From 20CM-2-65-7 sp035943355 (GTDB taxonomy: Bacteria; Gemmatimonadota; Gemmatimonadetes; Gemmatimonadales; GWC2-71-9), in contig DASZCG010000107.1 in assembly GCA_035943355.1 (NCBI GenBank), forward strand, positions 1 through 21,888: 21,888 bases of DNA, read 5' to 3'. The notes under the pieces are model-generated. The model made no database searches and was not told the DNA's origin. It saw only the letters and a list, made by a program, of their open reading frames with translations. The position numbers were made by a program, and so were the translations under genes. This document shows positions 7,909-14,510 of this stretch, one piece after another (the first letter of the stretch is position 1; every line of letters starts with the position of its first letter).

Positions 7909-8538
7909 ATGTTCGAGCGCATCCGTCCCTGGATCGGCGCCCGCGTGCTCGAGATCGGCTCGGGGATCGGCACGCTGTCCGCCTTCCTGGTCGATCGTGC
8001 CCGCCTCGTGCTCACCGACACGCGCGCCGAATACCTCGACCGCCTGCGCCAGCGCTTCGCCGGGCGCACCAACGTATCCGTCGCGCGTCTCTACCTGCCG
8101 AATGACCACGGTGCCGTCGCGGGCCAGCGGTTCGACACCGTCATCTGCCTCAACGTGCTCGAGCACGTGGACGACGACCTCGGCTCGCTCGCGGCCATTC
8201 GCAAGCTGCTCGAGCCTGCGGGCCGGCTCGTCCTGCTCGTACCAGCGCTGCCGGCGCTGTACGGCCCGATCGACCAGGCGCTCGGACACCACCGCCGTTA
8301 CACGCGCCCCGCGCTTGAGTCGAAGTTCACACGCGCCGGATTTCGCGTGGCCCACATCGAGTACTTCAACCTCGCCGGCGTTCCGGGTTGGTGGTTTGCC
8401 GGGCGCGTGTTGCGGCGCCGAGTGATTCCCGCCGGCTCGCTCAAGCTGTACGACGCCCTCGTGCCGCTCTTCAAGCTCGAGCGGCTGCTTCCCTGGCGCG
8501 TCGGGCAATCGCTGATCGCGATCGGTGAGGCGGACTGA
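7909..8538 (+). CDS. Class I SAM-dependent methyltransferase
   Basis: A 209-residue methyltransferase from ATG 7909. Motif I is RVLEIGSGIG (12-21), the acidic motif II ends in LTDT, and FDTVICLNVLEHVDDD (75-90) is the post-I/motif II stretch of the UbiG-like fold. HHRRYTRPAL follows. The same frame continues upstream as ETLDRLAEAVRYNGWM, which resembles the conserved lead-in of this family, so the real start may be upstream. No ATG, GTG or TTG lies between 7909 and the in-frame stop at about 7810; CTG 7813, six bases after GAGG, is the only candidate. Its stop overlaps the next start by one base, linking it to the glycosyltransferases. Substrate unknown; a glycan or lipid-linked sugar is a guess from context. 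Confidence 0.8.
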   Translation: MFERIRPWIGARVLEIGSGIGTLSAFLVDRARLVLTDTRAEYLDRLRQRFAGRTNVSVARLYLPNDHGAVAGQRFDTVICLNVLEHVDDDLGSLAAIRKLLEPAGRLVLLVPALPALYGPIDQALGHHRRYTRPALESKFTRAGFRVAHIEYFNLAGVPGWWFAGRVLRRRVIPAGSLKLYDALVPLFKLERLLPWRVGQSLIAIGEAD

Positions 8539-9302
8539 TGGTCAGCCCCCCCCCTCCCCCCCCCAGCGCCTCTCGCAACCTGTTGGTGTCCGTGGTCGTG
8601 CCGGCCTACAATGAGGCCGAGACGGTGGAAGTGGCATTGCGGCGGGTGCGCAGCGTGCCGCTGCGGCTCGAGATCATCGTCGTCAATGACGCCTCCACCG
8701 ACGGCACGGGCGAGATCCTGGAGAAACTGGCGACCGCCGGTCTGGTGGACCGCGTCGTTCACCACGCGAAGAACCGCGGCAAAGGCGCCGCGATTCGGAG
8801 CGGCGTCGCGGCGGCGACCGGTGACGCCCTGGTCGTTCAGGATGCCGATCTGGAGTATGACCCGGCCGATCTGCCCGCCTTGATCAAGCCGATCAGCGAG
8901 GGAAAGGCCGATGCGGTCTACGGATCCCGCTTTCAGGGAGGTCCGCATCGCGTGCTCTATTTCTGGCACTACGCCGGCAACCGCTTCCTGACGCTGCTGT
9001 CCAACATGTTCACCAACCTGAACCTCACCGATCTCGAGACGTGCTACAAGCTCGTGCGGATGGACCTGATCAAGCGGCTGCCGCTCAAGTCCAATCGGTT
9101 CGGATTCGAAGTCGAGATCACCGCGCGTCTCGCCCAGGCGCACGCGCGGATCTGGGAGCTGCCGATTTCCTACAGCGGCCGCACCTACGCGGAGGGAAAG
9201 AAAATCACCTGGCGTGACGGCGTCGCGGCCCTGTTCCATATCATACGGTACAACCTGTTCGTCCCTCGCAACTCCACCGGTTGGCGCTCGCCGGCGAAGT
9301 AA
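8538..9302 (+). CDS. GT2 glycosyltransferase, DPM1-like (polyprenyl-phosphate sugar synthase type)
   Basis: A 254-residue family 2 glycosyltransferase: SVVVPAYNEAETV (18-30), VNDASTDGT (49-57), the metal-binding DAD in QDADLEYDP (101-109), GSRFQGG (129-135), ETCYKLVR (167-174), RFGFEVEI (187-194) and GKKITWRDG. This order is that of dolichyl/polyprenyl-phosphate mannose synthases without C-terminal membrane segments. It would transfer a sugar from a nucleotide donor to a lipid phosphate at the cytoplasmic membrane face, making the donor that GT-C enzymes use. GGTGAGG lies before the ATG. The N-terminus after Met-Val-Ser is a run of six prolines coded by C9-T-C9, a slippage-prone tract at the very start of the gene. 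Mannose itself is inferred, not seen. Confidence 0.88.
   Translation: MVSPPPPPPSASRNLLVSVVVPAYNEAETVEVALRRVRSVPLRLEIIVVNDASTDGTGEILEKLATAGLVDRVVHHAKNRGKGAAIRSGVAAATGDALVVQDADLEYDPADLPALIKPISEGKADAVYGSRFQGGPHRVLYFWHYAGNRFLTLLSNMFTNLNLTDLETCYKLVRMDLIKRLPLKSNRFGFEVEITARLAQAHARIWELPISYSGRTYAEGKKITWRDGVAALFHIIRYNLFVPRNSTGWRSPAK
8546..8564. repeat. C9-T-C9 tract in codons 3-9 of the GT2 gene
   Basis: Nine C, one T and nine C run immediately after the start region. A one-base change would shift the frame within the first ten codons and abolish the enzyme. Phase variation is inferred. Confidence 0.6.
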
Positions 9303-10771
9303 AGGGCGGGTATCTCGCGGCGGCCGTGGCACTCGCCGTCGGCATCCTCGCGCTCAACCAGGCACTCGTCGGCGTCTTCTATGACGACGGGCTGTATGCC
9401 GGCCTGGCGACCGCGCTGTCGAGCGGCCTCGGGTACGTGCACCCCAACCTGCCCGGCGCGCCTGCCGCGGTGCATTACCCGCCGGTCTATCCCCTTGTGC
9501 TCGCGCCGTTCTTTGGCGTGCTCTCCGTCAATGGTGCGGCAATCGCCGCCAAAGTCCTCAATGCACTCCTCGGCGCCGCTGCGGCCGGTCTCATCGCCTG
9601 GCACTCGACCAAAACCGAGATCCTCGGACCTGGCGCGCCCCGCTGGCTTGCTTCTGTCATAGTCGGCGGCGCAGCGATCGCCATCCCGGTTCTGGCCACA
9701 CAGACTGTGCTGTTTGCCGAGCCGCTATTCGCCGTGCTGCTCGCCGTGGTCATCGTATTTGCGGACCGCGGCGACCGGCCCTGGATTGTGGGGATCGCCG
9801 CCGCACTCGCCTTGCTCACGCGCTCCATTGGAATTTCCGGCGCCGCCGGTGTCGCGGCGTTTCTGCTCACTCGCGGTGCGTCGCGCCAGGTGTTCATCGC
9901 CGTGCTGGCGCCGGTGATTGTGGTGGGTATGGCATGGGCGGTGTGGGTGGAGACGCATCAGCATGCGATCGATCCGGAACTCGCGCTCGGTTACGGCAAC
10001 TACTCCGCGCACCTGAGCCAGGCAGGTCTCTCAGCGATTGCGGTGAACGTCCCGGACCTCTCGCGGCCGCTCGAGGTGATCACGCTGGGATGGATTCCGG
10101 TGCATTGGTTGTTCGATGTCTTTGCGACGATCGCCCTCGGTATCGGCGTGTACGGGCTGGCGCTGCTCGCGCGTCGCTCGGCGATCGGCCTGTCGCTGAT
10201 TTTCTACCTGCTCATTCTCGCCGCCTGGCCTCACCCACCCGATCGATTCTTGTGGGCGGTGCTCCCCTGGCTGGGATTGGCATGGGCCGCCGGCGGGCTC
10301 GAGCTGTGGCGCCGCTGGCCGCGCCTGCGCATCCCGCTGGCGCTGTTGGTCGCGCTGATCGCGGGCGGGTACCTCTACTATGAGGCGCGTGGGTTTGCCG
10401 GCCGGTGGTGGGACGCGCAGGCCCGCAACATCTCGGCAAATTTTGCCGAGCTGCTGCCCGTCGTGGCGAACCTGCCGGCATCGGCTGTGGTCGCGACCGA
10501 CGATGAAGCGCTCGTCTGGCTCTACACCCGCCGGCAGAGCGTCCCGCTGTACCTCGAGCGCTACCACGGCCGCGAGCTGATCAAGCCGACTCCTGCCGAG
10601 CAGCTTGCCTATCTGAGAAGGATGGGCGTGACACACTTGCTGCTCGCGAGTTCCAGCTCTCCGTCCGCGGGCCAGCTGAAGGACCTGATTAACGCCTACC
10701 CCTGGTTGGTGACCGCGCTGTATCGCTGGTCGGACGGCCGCTGGCTGTTCGCCGTGAACCGTGGACAGTAG
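9281..10771 (+). CDS. GT-C family membrane glycosyltransferase (GT39/ArnT-like)
   Basis: A 496-residue polytopic membrane protein with about ten hydrophobic segments. After the first (about 10-32) comes YDDGLY with the Asp35-Asp36 pair that marks the catalytic first periplasmic loop of GT-C enzymes. HYPPVYPLVL follows, as in PMT/ArnT-type proteins. The last quarter (about 370-496) is a soluble domain containing NLPASAVVATDDEALVWLYT and a Tyr/Trp-rich end. The family transfers sugars from polyprenyl-phosphate donors to proteins or lipids outside the membrane. The start is TTG 9281, inside the GT2 gene; GTG 9326 is the alternative. The end overlaps the next gene by 11 bases. Acceptor unknown. 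Confidence 0.78.
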   Translation: MALAGEVKGGYLAAAVALAVGILALNQALVGVFYDDGLYAGLATALSSGLGYVHPNLPGAPAAVHYPPVYPLVLAPFFGVLSVNGAAIAAKVLNALLGAAAAGLIAWHSTKTEILGPGAPRWLASVIVGGAAIAIPVLATQTVLFAEPLFAVLLAVVIVFADRGDRPWIVGIAAALALLTRSIGISGAAGVAAFLLTRGASRQVFIAVLAPVIVVGMAWAVWVETHQHAIDPELALGYGNYSAHLSQAGLSAIAVNVPDLSRPLEVITLGWIPVHWLFDVFATIALGIGVYGLALLARRSAIGLSLIFYLLILAAWPHPPDRFLWAVLPWLGLAWAAGGLELWRRWPRLRIPLALLVALIAGGYLYYEARGFAGRWWDAQARNISANFAELLPVVANLPASAVVATDDEALVWLYTRRQSVPLYLERYHGRELIKPTPAEQLAYLRRMGVTHLLLASSSSPSAGQLKDLINAYPWLVTALYRWSDGRWLFAVNRGQ

Positions 10772-12290
10772 AGACCGCCGCCTCTACCTCGCCGTCGCGG
10801 TTAGCGCGCTCGTTCCGCACGCCCTCGCGCTGTGGAACGGCTTCGCCATGGACGATCTCTACATCATCGTCTGGAATCCGCTGGTGCATTCGATCAGCGG
10901 TGTGTGGCGCGCGTTCGCGGCGCCGTACTGGCCGCCCGATCTCGGCGGTCAGATGTACCGGCCGCTCTCGCTCGCCACGTATGCCATCGACTGGGCGATT
11001 GCCGGCAATCACCCGGCCTGGTTTCACGCGGTCAATCTGCTGTGGCACGCCGGTGTGGCGGTGGCGGTGGCGGCGCTCACCCTTCGTCTGCCCTCTCCCG
11101 CAGGGATAGGGGGACAGGGGGGGGGAGTCAGGACTGCCGGGCTCATCGCGGGGTTGCTGTTCGCGGTCCATCCCGTGCATGTCGAAGCGATCGCGAACGT
11201 GATCGGCCGGGGCGAGTTGATGGCCGCGCTCGGCGTCTGCCTCGCCGTCTACGCGGCCGTGATCAAGGACAGCATCGCGTGGAGCGCGCTGGCACTGGCC
11301 GGCGCGCTGCTGAGCAAAGAGAACGCGGCGGTCGCTCCCGGCCTCATCGCCTGGGCCTGGATGGTGGGGCTGAGCCGGCCACCGCGCGCCCGTATGCTGG
11401 CGTACGGGGGCAGCTGGTTCGCGATCATCGCGGTCTACGTAGCGCTGCGAGCCACGGTGCTGCAACCGTACGAGCGACTGCACGCCATCGCTCCGGTGTT
11501 TCTGGGCGAAAGCTTTCTCGACGGACGGCTGACGGCGATTGCGGCGCTGTGGGATGTGCTGCGTCTCCTCATCCTGCCGATCACGCTCCGAGTCGATTAT
11601 TCACCGGCCGAGCGAACGATCGTGCACAGCCTGCTGGACGGCAGGTTCGTTCTTGGGTTTGCGACCCTGGCGCTGTGGGCGGGGCTGCTCGTGTTCGCGT
11701 GGCGGCGTGGACGGCGGGTCGAGGCCTTCGGACTTGGCTGGGTCGCGATCGCGTTCCTGCCCGTCGCCAATCTGCTCTTCTCGACCGGCGTGCTGATGGC
11801 CGAGCGGACGTTGTATCTGCCGTCGGTTGGCTTGGCCCTCGCGTTGGGTGCCGCGTTGCCGCAGCTCCGGGCCGATCGGCTTCGCCTGGTCCTCGGTGTG
11901 CTCGTCCTCGCGGGAGCCATTCGCTCGGCGGTGCGCGTGCCCGTCTGGCGAGACGATGTTTCTGTGACCGTGAGTATGCTCGAGGATTCGCCGCGGTCAT
12001 ACCGCGGTCACGCGCGCGTGGCGGCGCTGTATCAGAGCCATCGCCAGCCGGAGCGCGCGATGGCCGAGTTGCGCACCGCCATGCGCACGTACGATCGCGA
12101 TCCGACGCTGTTCATCGCCGGCGCCGACGCGGCGTTCACCTTGGGCCAGCCGCGTCTCGCCGACGCGATGCTGGCTCGTGCGGAGCAGCTTTGCTTCCGC
12201 TGCGCGGGTTCCTATCGCACGCAGGCGCTTGCCGCCCGAGCTCGAGGGGACAGCGCTGTGGCCGATTCATTGCTGGCGCGCGCACGATGA
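10761..12290 (+). CDS. TMTC-like GT-C glycosyltransferase with TPR-like tail, paralogue A
   Basis: A 509-residue membrane protein starting at GTG 10761 inside the end of the preceding gene. The first loop carries FAMDD (Asp31-Asp32), followed by PYWPPD and MYRPLS. The signature HPVHVEAIANVIGRGELMAA spans 137-156, then LLSKENAAVAP (183-193), VDYSPAER, FLPVANLLF and ERTLYLPSVGLALALG. This is the pattern of the TMTC (DUF1736) protein O-mannosyltransferase group. The last 100 residues look TPR-like and hold a CxxC (Cys478, Cys481). Residues 111-124 are a Gly/Pro-rich insertion absent from the two paralogues and coded by a palindromic, G-rich element. Its stop overlaps paralogue B by four bases (ATGA). 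A role in glycosylating pilus proteins is inferred from context. Confidence 0.8.
   Translation: MDSRDRRLYLAVAVSALVPHALALWNGFAMDDLYIIVWNPLVHSISGVWRAFAAPYWPPDLGGQMYRPLSLATYAIDWAIAGNHPAWFHAVNLLWHAGVAVAVAALTLRLPSPAGIGGQGGGVRTAGLIAGLLFAVHPVHVEAIANVIGRGELMAALGVCLAVYAAVIKDSIAWSALALAGALLSKENAAVAPGLIAWAWMVGLSRPPRARMLAYGGSWFAIIAVYVALRATVLQPYERLHAIAPVFLGESFLDGRLTAIAALWDVLRLLILPITLRVDYSPAERTIVHSLLDGRFVLGFATLALWAGLLVFAWRRGRRVEAFGLGWVAIAFLPVANLLFSTGVLMAERTLYLPSVGLALALGAALPQLRADRLRLVLGVLVLAGAIRSAVRVPVWRDDVSVTVSMLEDSPRSYRGHARVAALYQSHRQPERAMAELRTAMRTYDRDPTLFIAGADAAFTLGQPRLADAMLARAEQLCFRCAGSYRTQALAARARGDSAVADSLLARAR
11091..11132. repeat. Palindromic G-rich insertion in paralogue A
   Basis: CCCTCTCCC (11091-11099), a three-base loop and GGGATAGGG (11103-11111) form a 9-bp stem with one mismatch. 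A G9 run (11117-11125) follows. Alignment of the three paralogues by eye shows this stretch is extra here, sitting between two membrane segments. It looks like a small palindromic repeat inserted in frame. Confidence 0.45.
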
Positions 12291-13843
12291 AGCGCGAGCT
12301 GATCGTGGTCTTCATTGCCGCGGTGGTATTGTATCTGCCGGCGTCACGGTACGGCTTCGTCCAGGACGACCGCGCTATCATCGCCTCGAATCCCGCCGCT
12401 CATTCCATCGGCGCCGCGCTCGGCGCGTTCGAGGATCCCTACTGGCCACGGGAATCGGGCGCCGGGCTCTACCGGCCTGTGACGATTCTCAGCTATGCCG
12501 TCGACTGGACGATCTCCGGTGGCCGTGCCGGTTGGCTGCACGTCATGAACGCGCTGTGGCATGGCCTGGCGACCGTGCTGTTCGTGTGTGTCATCGCGCG
12601 CTGGCTGCCGCCGGTCGCGGCTACCGGTGCGGGCCTCGTCTTTGCGTGGCACCCGGTGCACGTCGAGGCGGTCGCGAGTCTGGTGGGCCGGGCGGAGTTG
12701 CTCGCTGCCGTCGGGATTTTGGGGGCGATCCTCGCCGCGCGGCGCGGCTGGTGGATTGGCGCAGTGGTGTGCGCAGCGCTGGCGATGCTCAGTAAAGAGC
12801 ACGGTGTCGTTGTTGGTGTCGTCATACTGTTCGATAAGTGGCTAGAGGCCTCGCCCCCAGGAGGGGCGCAGCATGCTGCGCCCCTAAAGCGGGGTGAGAT
12901 CTGGTTCTGGGTCGCGATCGCCACCGTGACCATCGGCTACCTCGTCGCCTGGAGTCTCATTGGCCGTGCCGGTGCGAGTGATACCGCAGCCGTGCTTTTC
13001 GGGCGAGGGTTCTTCGGTCGTTGGGCAATTGCGCTCCCCGCGGTGCTGCGCGCTGCCGTCTTGCTGTCTTGGCCCGTCTCGTTGTCCTCCGACTACAGCC
13101 CACGCGTGATCCCCGCGTACAGTGGAATGTCGCTCGCTGCCACCCTCGGTCTCTGCATCGCGATCGCGGTGCCGATCATCATGGTCCGCTGTCGTCGCCG
13201 TGCGCCGCTCATCTCCTTCGCCACCGGACTTGCTGCGCTGTCGTACCTGCCGACGTCGAACCTGTTGTTTCCGTCGGGCGTCATTCTCGCCGAGCGAAAT
13301 CTCTATTTGGCCGTCGCGGTCCCGGCGGCGATGCTAGGAGTCGCCGCTGCCTGGCTCGAGGCCAAGCGCGGCTTGCGGCCGGCGATCGTGGCGATTGGGG
13401 TTCTGGCAGCCGCCTGTGGTACGCGTTCGTTGGTGCGTCTGCCCGCGTGGCGTGACAATCGGGCGCAGCTGCTCACGCTGCTCGAGGAGCATCCGGAGTC
13501 ATATCGCGCTCATGCGTCCGCTGCGGCTGTCTCTGCCGGTCTCGGCGACACGGCCGGCGCGCGGCGGCAATACGAAGCAGCCGACTCGTTGTTCGCCGGC
13601 GATCCCTATCTTACCGCGGCGCATGCCATCTTCCTGCTCGACCGCGGCGATACGGCCGGCGCCGCGCCTCTCGTTGCGCGTCTGCGCACACCAGCGGAGA
13701 GTGCCCCCAATCGAGCGGTGTGGCGCGCGAGATTCCTGTTCGAGCTGCGCCGCGGTGATCGGAAAGGGGCTACCGTTATGGCGGACTCTGCGAAACGCTA
13801 CTACCCAAGCGACTCCGCATGGTATCGCCCGTACTTGCAATGA
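12287..13843 (+). CDS. TMTC-like GT-C glycosyltransferase with TPR-like tail, paralogue B
   Basis: A 518-residue protein starting at ATG 12287, which overlaps the previous stop (ATGA). A much longer open frame extends upstream but only because it reads through paralogue A out of frame. Features: GFVQDD with Asp27-Asp28, PYWPRE, LYRPVTILSY, HPVHVEAVASLVGRAELLAA (122-141), MLSKEHG (168-173), SSDYSPR, YLPTSNLLFPSG and ERNLYLAVAVP. The C-terminal 120 residues contain TPR-like helices (AGARRQYEAADSLFAGDPYL). It lacks the CxxC of A and C and is the most divergent of the three. Residues about 190-204 are an insertion coded by a 22-bp perfect palindrome with flanks. Same presumed role: transfer of a lipid-linked sugar outside the membrane. 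Confidence 0.8.
   Translation: MKRELIVVFIAAVVLYLPASRYGFVQDDRAIIASNPAAHSIGAALGAFEDPYWPRESGAGLYRPVTILSYAVDWTISGGRAGWLHVMNALWHGLATVLFVCVIARWLPPVAATGAGLVFAWHPVHVEAVASLVGRAELLAAVGILGAILAARRGWWIGAVVCAALAMLSKEHGVVVGVVILFDKWLEASPPGGAQHAAPLKRGEIWFWVAIATVTIGYLVAWSLIGRAGASDTAAVLFGRGFFGRWAIALPAVLRAAVLLSWPVSLSSDYSPRVIPAYSGMSLAATLGLCIAIAVPIIMVRCRRRAPLISFATGLAALSYLPTSNLLFPSGVILAERNLYLAVAVPAAMLGVAAAWLEAKRGLRPAIVAIGVLAAACGTRSLVRLPAWRDNRAQLLTLLEEHPESYRAHASAAAVSAGLGDTAGARRQYEAADSLFAGDPYLTAAHAIFLLDRGDTAGAAPLVARLRTPAESAPNRAVWRARFLFELRRGDRKGATVMADSAKRYYPSDSAWYRPYLQ
12863..12884. repeat. 22-bp perfect palindrome inside paralogue B
   Basis: GGGGCGCAGCA followed directly by its exact complement TGCTGCGCCCC. It lies in a hydrophilic loop (encoding GGAQHAAPL) that has no counterpart in paralogues A and C. 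The form is that of a dispersed palindromic repeat inserted in a coding region without breaking the frame. Confidence 0.7.
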
Positions 13844-13980
13844 GTTAGCAACAAAGTTGCGTCCGGCGTGGCGTCTTGCAAAAAGCCTGAGTTTCTCATG
13901 CTTTTCGGGGGGTCAGTGAACACCGACGCCGTGCTTTAAGTCACTGCTCCAGCGCGAGATACATCGGTATGTCCATCAAA

Positions 13981-13997
13981 AGGCATGATTCGTGCCT
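13981..13997 (+). promoter_or_regulatory. Candidate sigma-54 promoter of the pilin gene
   Basis: AGGCATG-ATTC-GTGCC has GG and GC at the sigma-54 spacing (first G to G of GC is 12 bases) and shares GGCATGA-N3-K-TGCC with the stronger match at 4586-4601. Predicted +1 is near 14007, leaving a 52-base leader with AAGGGGG before ATG 14059. The same 17 bases are also an imperfect palindrome, so an operator is an alternative. The interval 13844-13980 upstream holds no gene, and I find no clear repeated activator sites in it. Confidence 0.55.
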
Positions 13998-14058
13998 ACA
14001 TTGGCAGCCGGAATGATGATGTGTCCGTGTCTCAGATCCTTACAAGGGGGTAGTTCAG

Positions 14059-14427
14059 ATGAACCGCAAGGGTTTCACACTGATCGAACTTCTGATCGTA
14101 GTCGTGATCATTGGTATTTTGGCCGCGATCGCGATCCCCAAGTTCGCAAACACGAAGGAGAAGGCGTATCTGGCGTCGATGAAGTCGGACCTGCGGAACC
14201 TCGTGACCGCTGAAGAGGCGTATTTTGCCGACTCGGTCAAGTACACGAGCAACCTGGGTACGGCCTACGCGACGACCAGCGGCGTGGTTGGCCCCACCAT
14301 CGCGGTGACGGCTGACGGCTGGACGGCCAATGTGTCGCACACGACGACTACGAAGACGTGTTCGATTTACGTTGGTTCGACGTCGCTTGCGCCGGCCAAC
14401 AAAGAAGGCGAGCCGAAGTGCCAATAA
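14059..14427 (+). CDS. pilA: Type IV major-type pilin (PilA-like)
   Basis: A 122-residue prepilin. The leader MNRKG ends at the prepilin peptidase site (G5|F6), with the required Glu five residues on (Glu10) and the helix FTLIELLIVVVIIGILAAIAIPKF. The mature protein of 117 residues has an alpha1 extension with charged residues to about 62 and then a short Thr/Ser/Gly-rich globular part. Two Cys (101 and 121) could close a D-loop. THTTTTK-type Thr clusters (95-100) and an N-x-S sequon (Asn91) are possible glycan sites. The gene is monocistronic: its own -24/-12-like promoter, good Shine-Dalgarno AAGGGGG, and a strong terminator right after. It sits between membrane glycosyltransferases, which suggests it is their acceptor. 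Pseudopilin is the alternative, but regulation favours the main subunit. Confidence 0.9.
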   Translation: MNRKGFTLIELLIVVVIIGILAAIAIPKFANTKEKAYLASMKSDLRNLVTAEEAYFADSVKYTSNLGTAYATTSGVVGPTIAVTADGWTANVSHTTTTKTCSIYVGSTSLAPANKEGEPKCQ

Positions 14428-14450
14428 GGCTTTTGGCCTGAGGCACGGAG

Positions 14451-14482
14451 AGCGGCGGGGAGAAATCCCCGCCGCTTTTTTT
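14451..14482 (+). terminator. Rho-independent terminator after the pilin
   Basis: A perfect 11-bp GC-rich stem (AGCGGCGGGGA and its complement) closed by a GAAA tetraloop, followed directly by seven T (14476-14482). It lies 24 bases after the pilin stop codon. It insulates the highly expressed pilin from the downstream TMTC-like gene, which starts only 28 bases later. Confidence 0.95.
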
Positions 14483-14498
14483 CGCAAAGCTGGCGCGT

Positions 14499-14504
14499 TA
14501 TGTT
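14499..14504 (+). promoter_or_regulatory. Possible -10 element for a leaderless transcript of paralogue C
   Basis: TATGTT ends exactly six bases before ATG 14511, which has no Shine-Dalgarno. Transcription would start at the A of the ATG. No good -35 is seen, because the terminator T-run occupies that position. The same TANNNT-N6-start spacing occurs at 7897-7902 and 16134-16139. Confidence 0.35.
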
Positions 14505-14510
14505 GGCCGC

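Noticed and set aside
10832..12286. A 1003-codon open frame that begins here and ends at 13843
   Set aside because: Only the part from ATG 12287 shows protein character (paralogue B). The upstream half is Arg/Gly-rich out-of-frame reading of paralogue A, a common artefact of high GC.
13848..13860. GCAAC-AAA-GTTGC hairpin after paralogue B as terminator
   Set aside because: Only five base pairs and no T-run.
13998..14016. TTGGCAG-like second -24 candidate upstream of the pilin
   Set aside because: The -12 position reads GA instead of GC, worse than the adjacent match at 13981.
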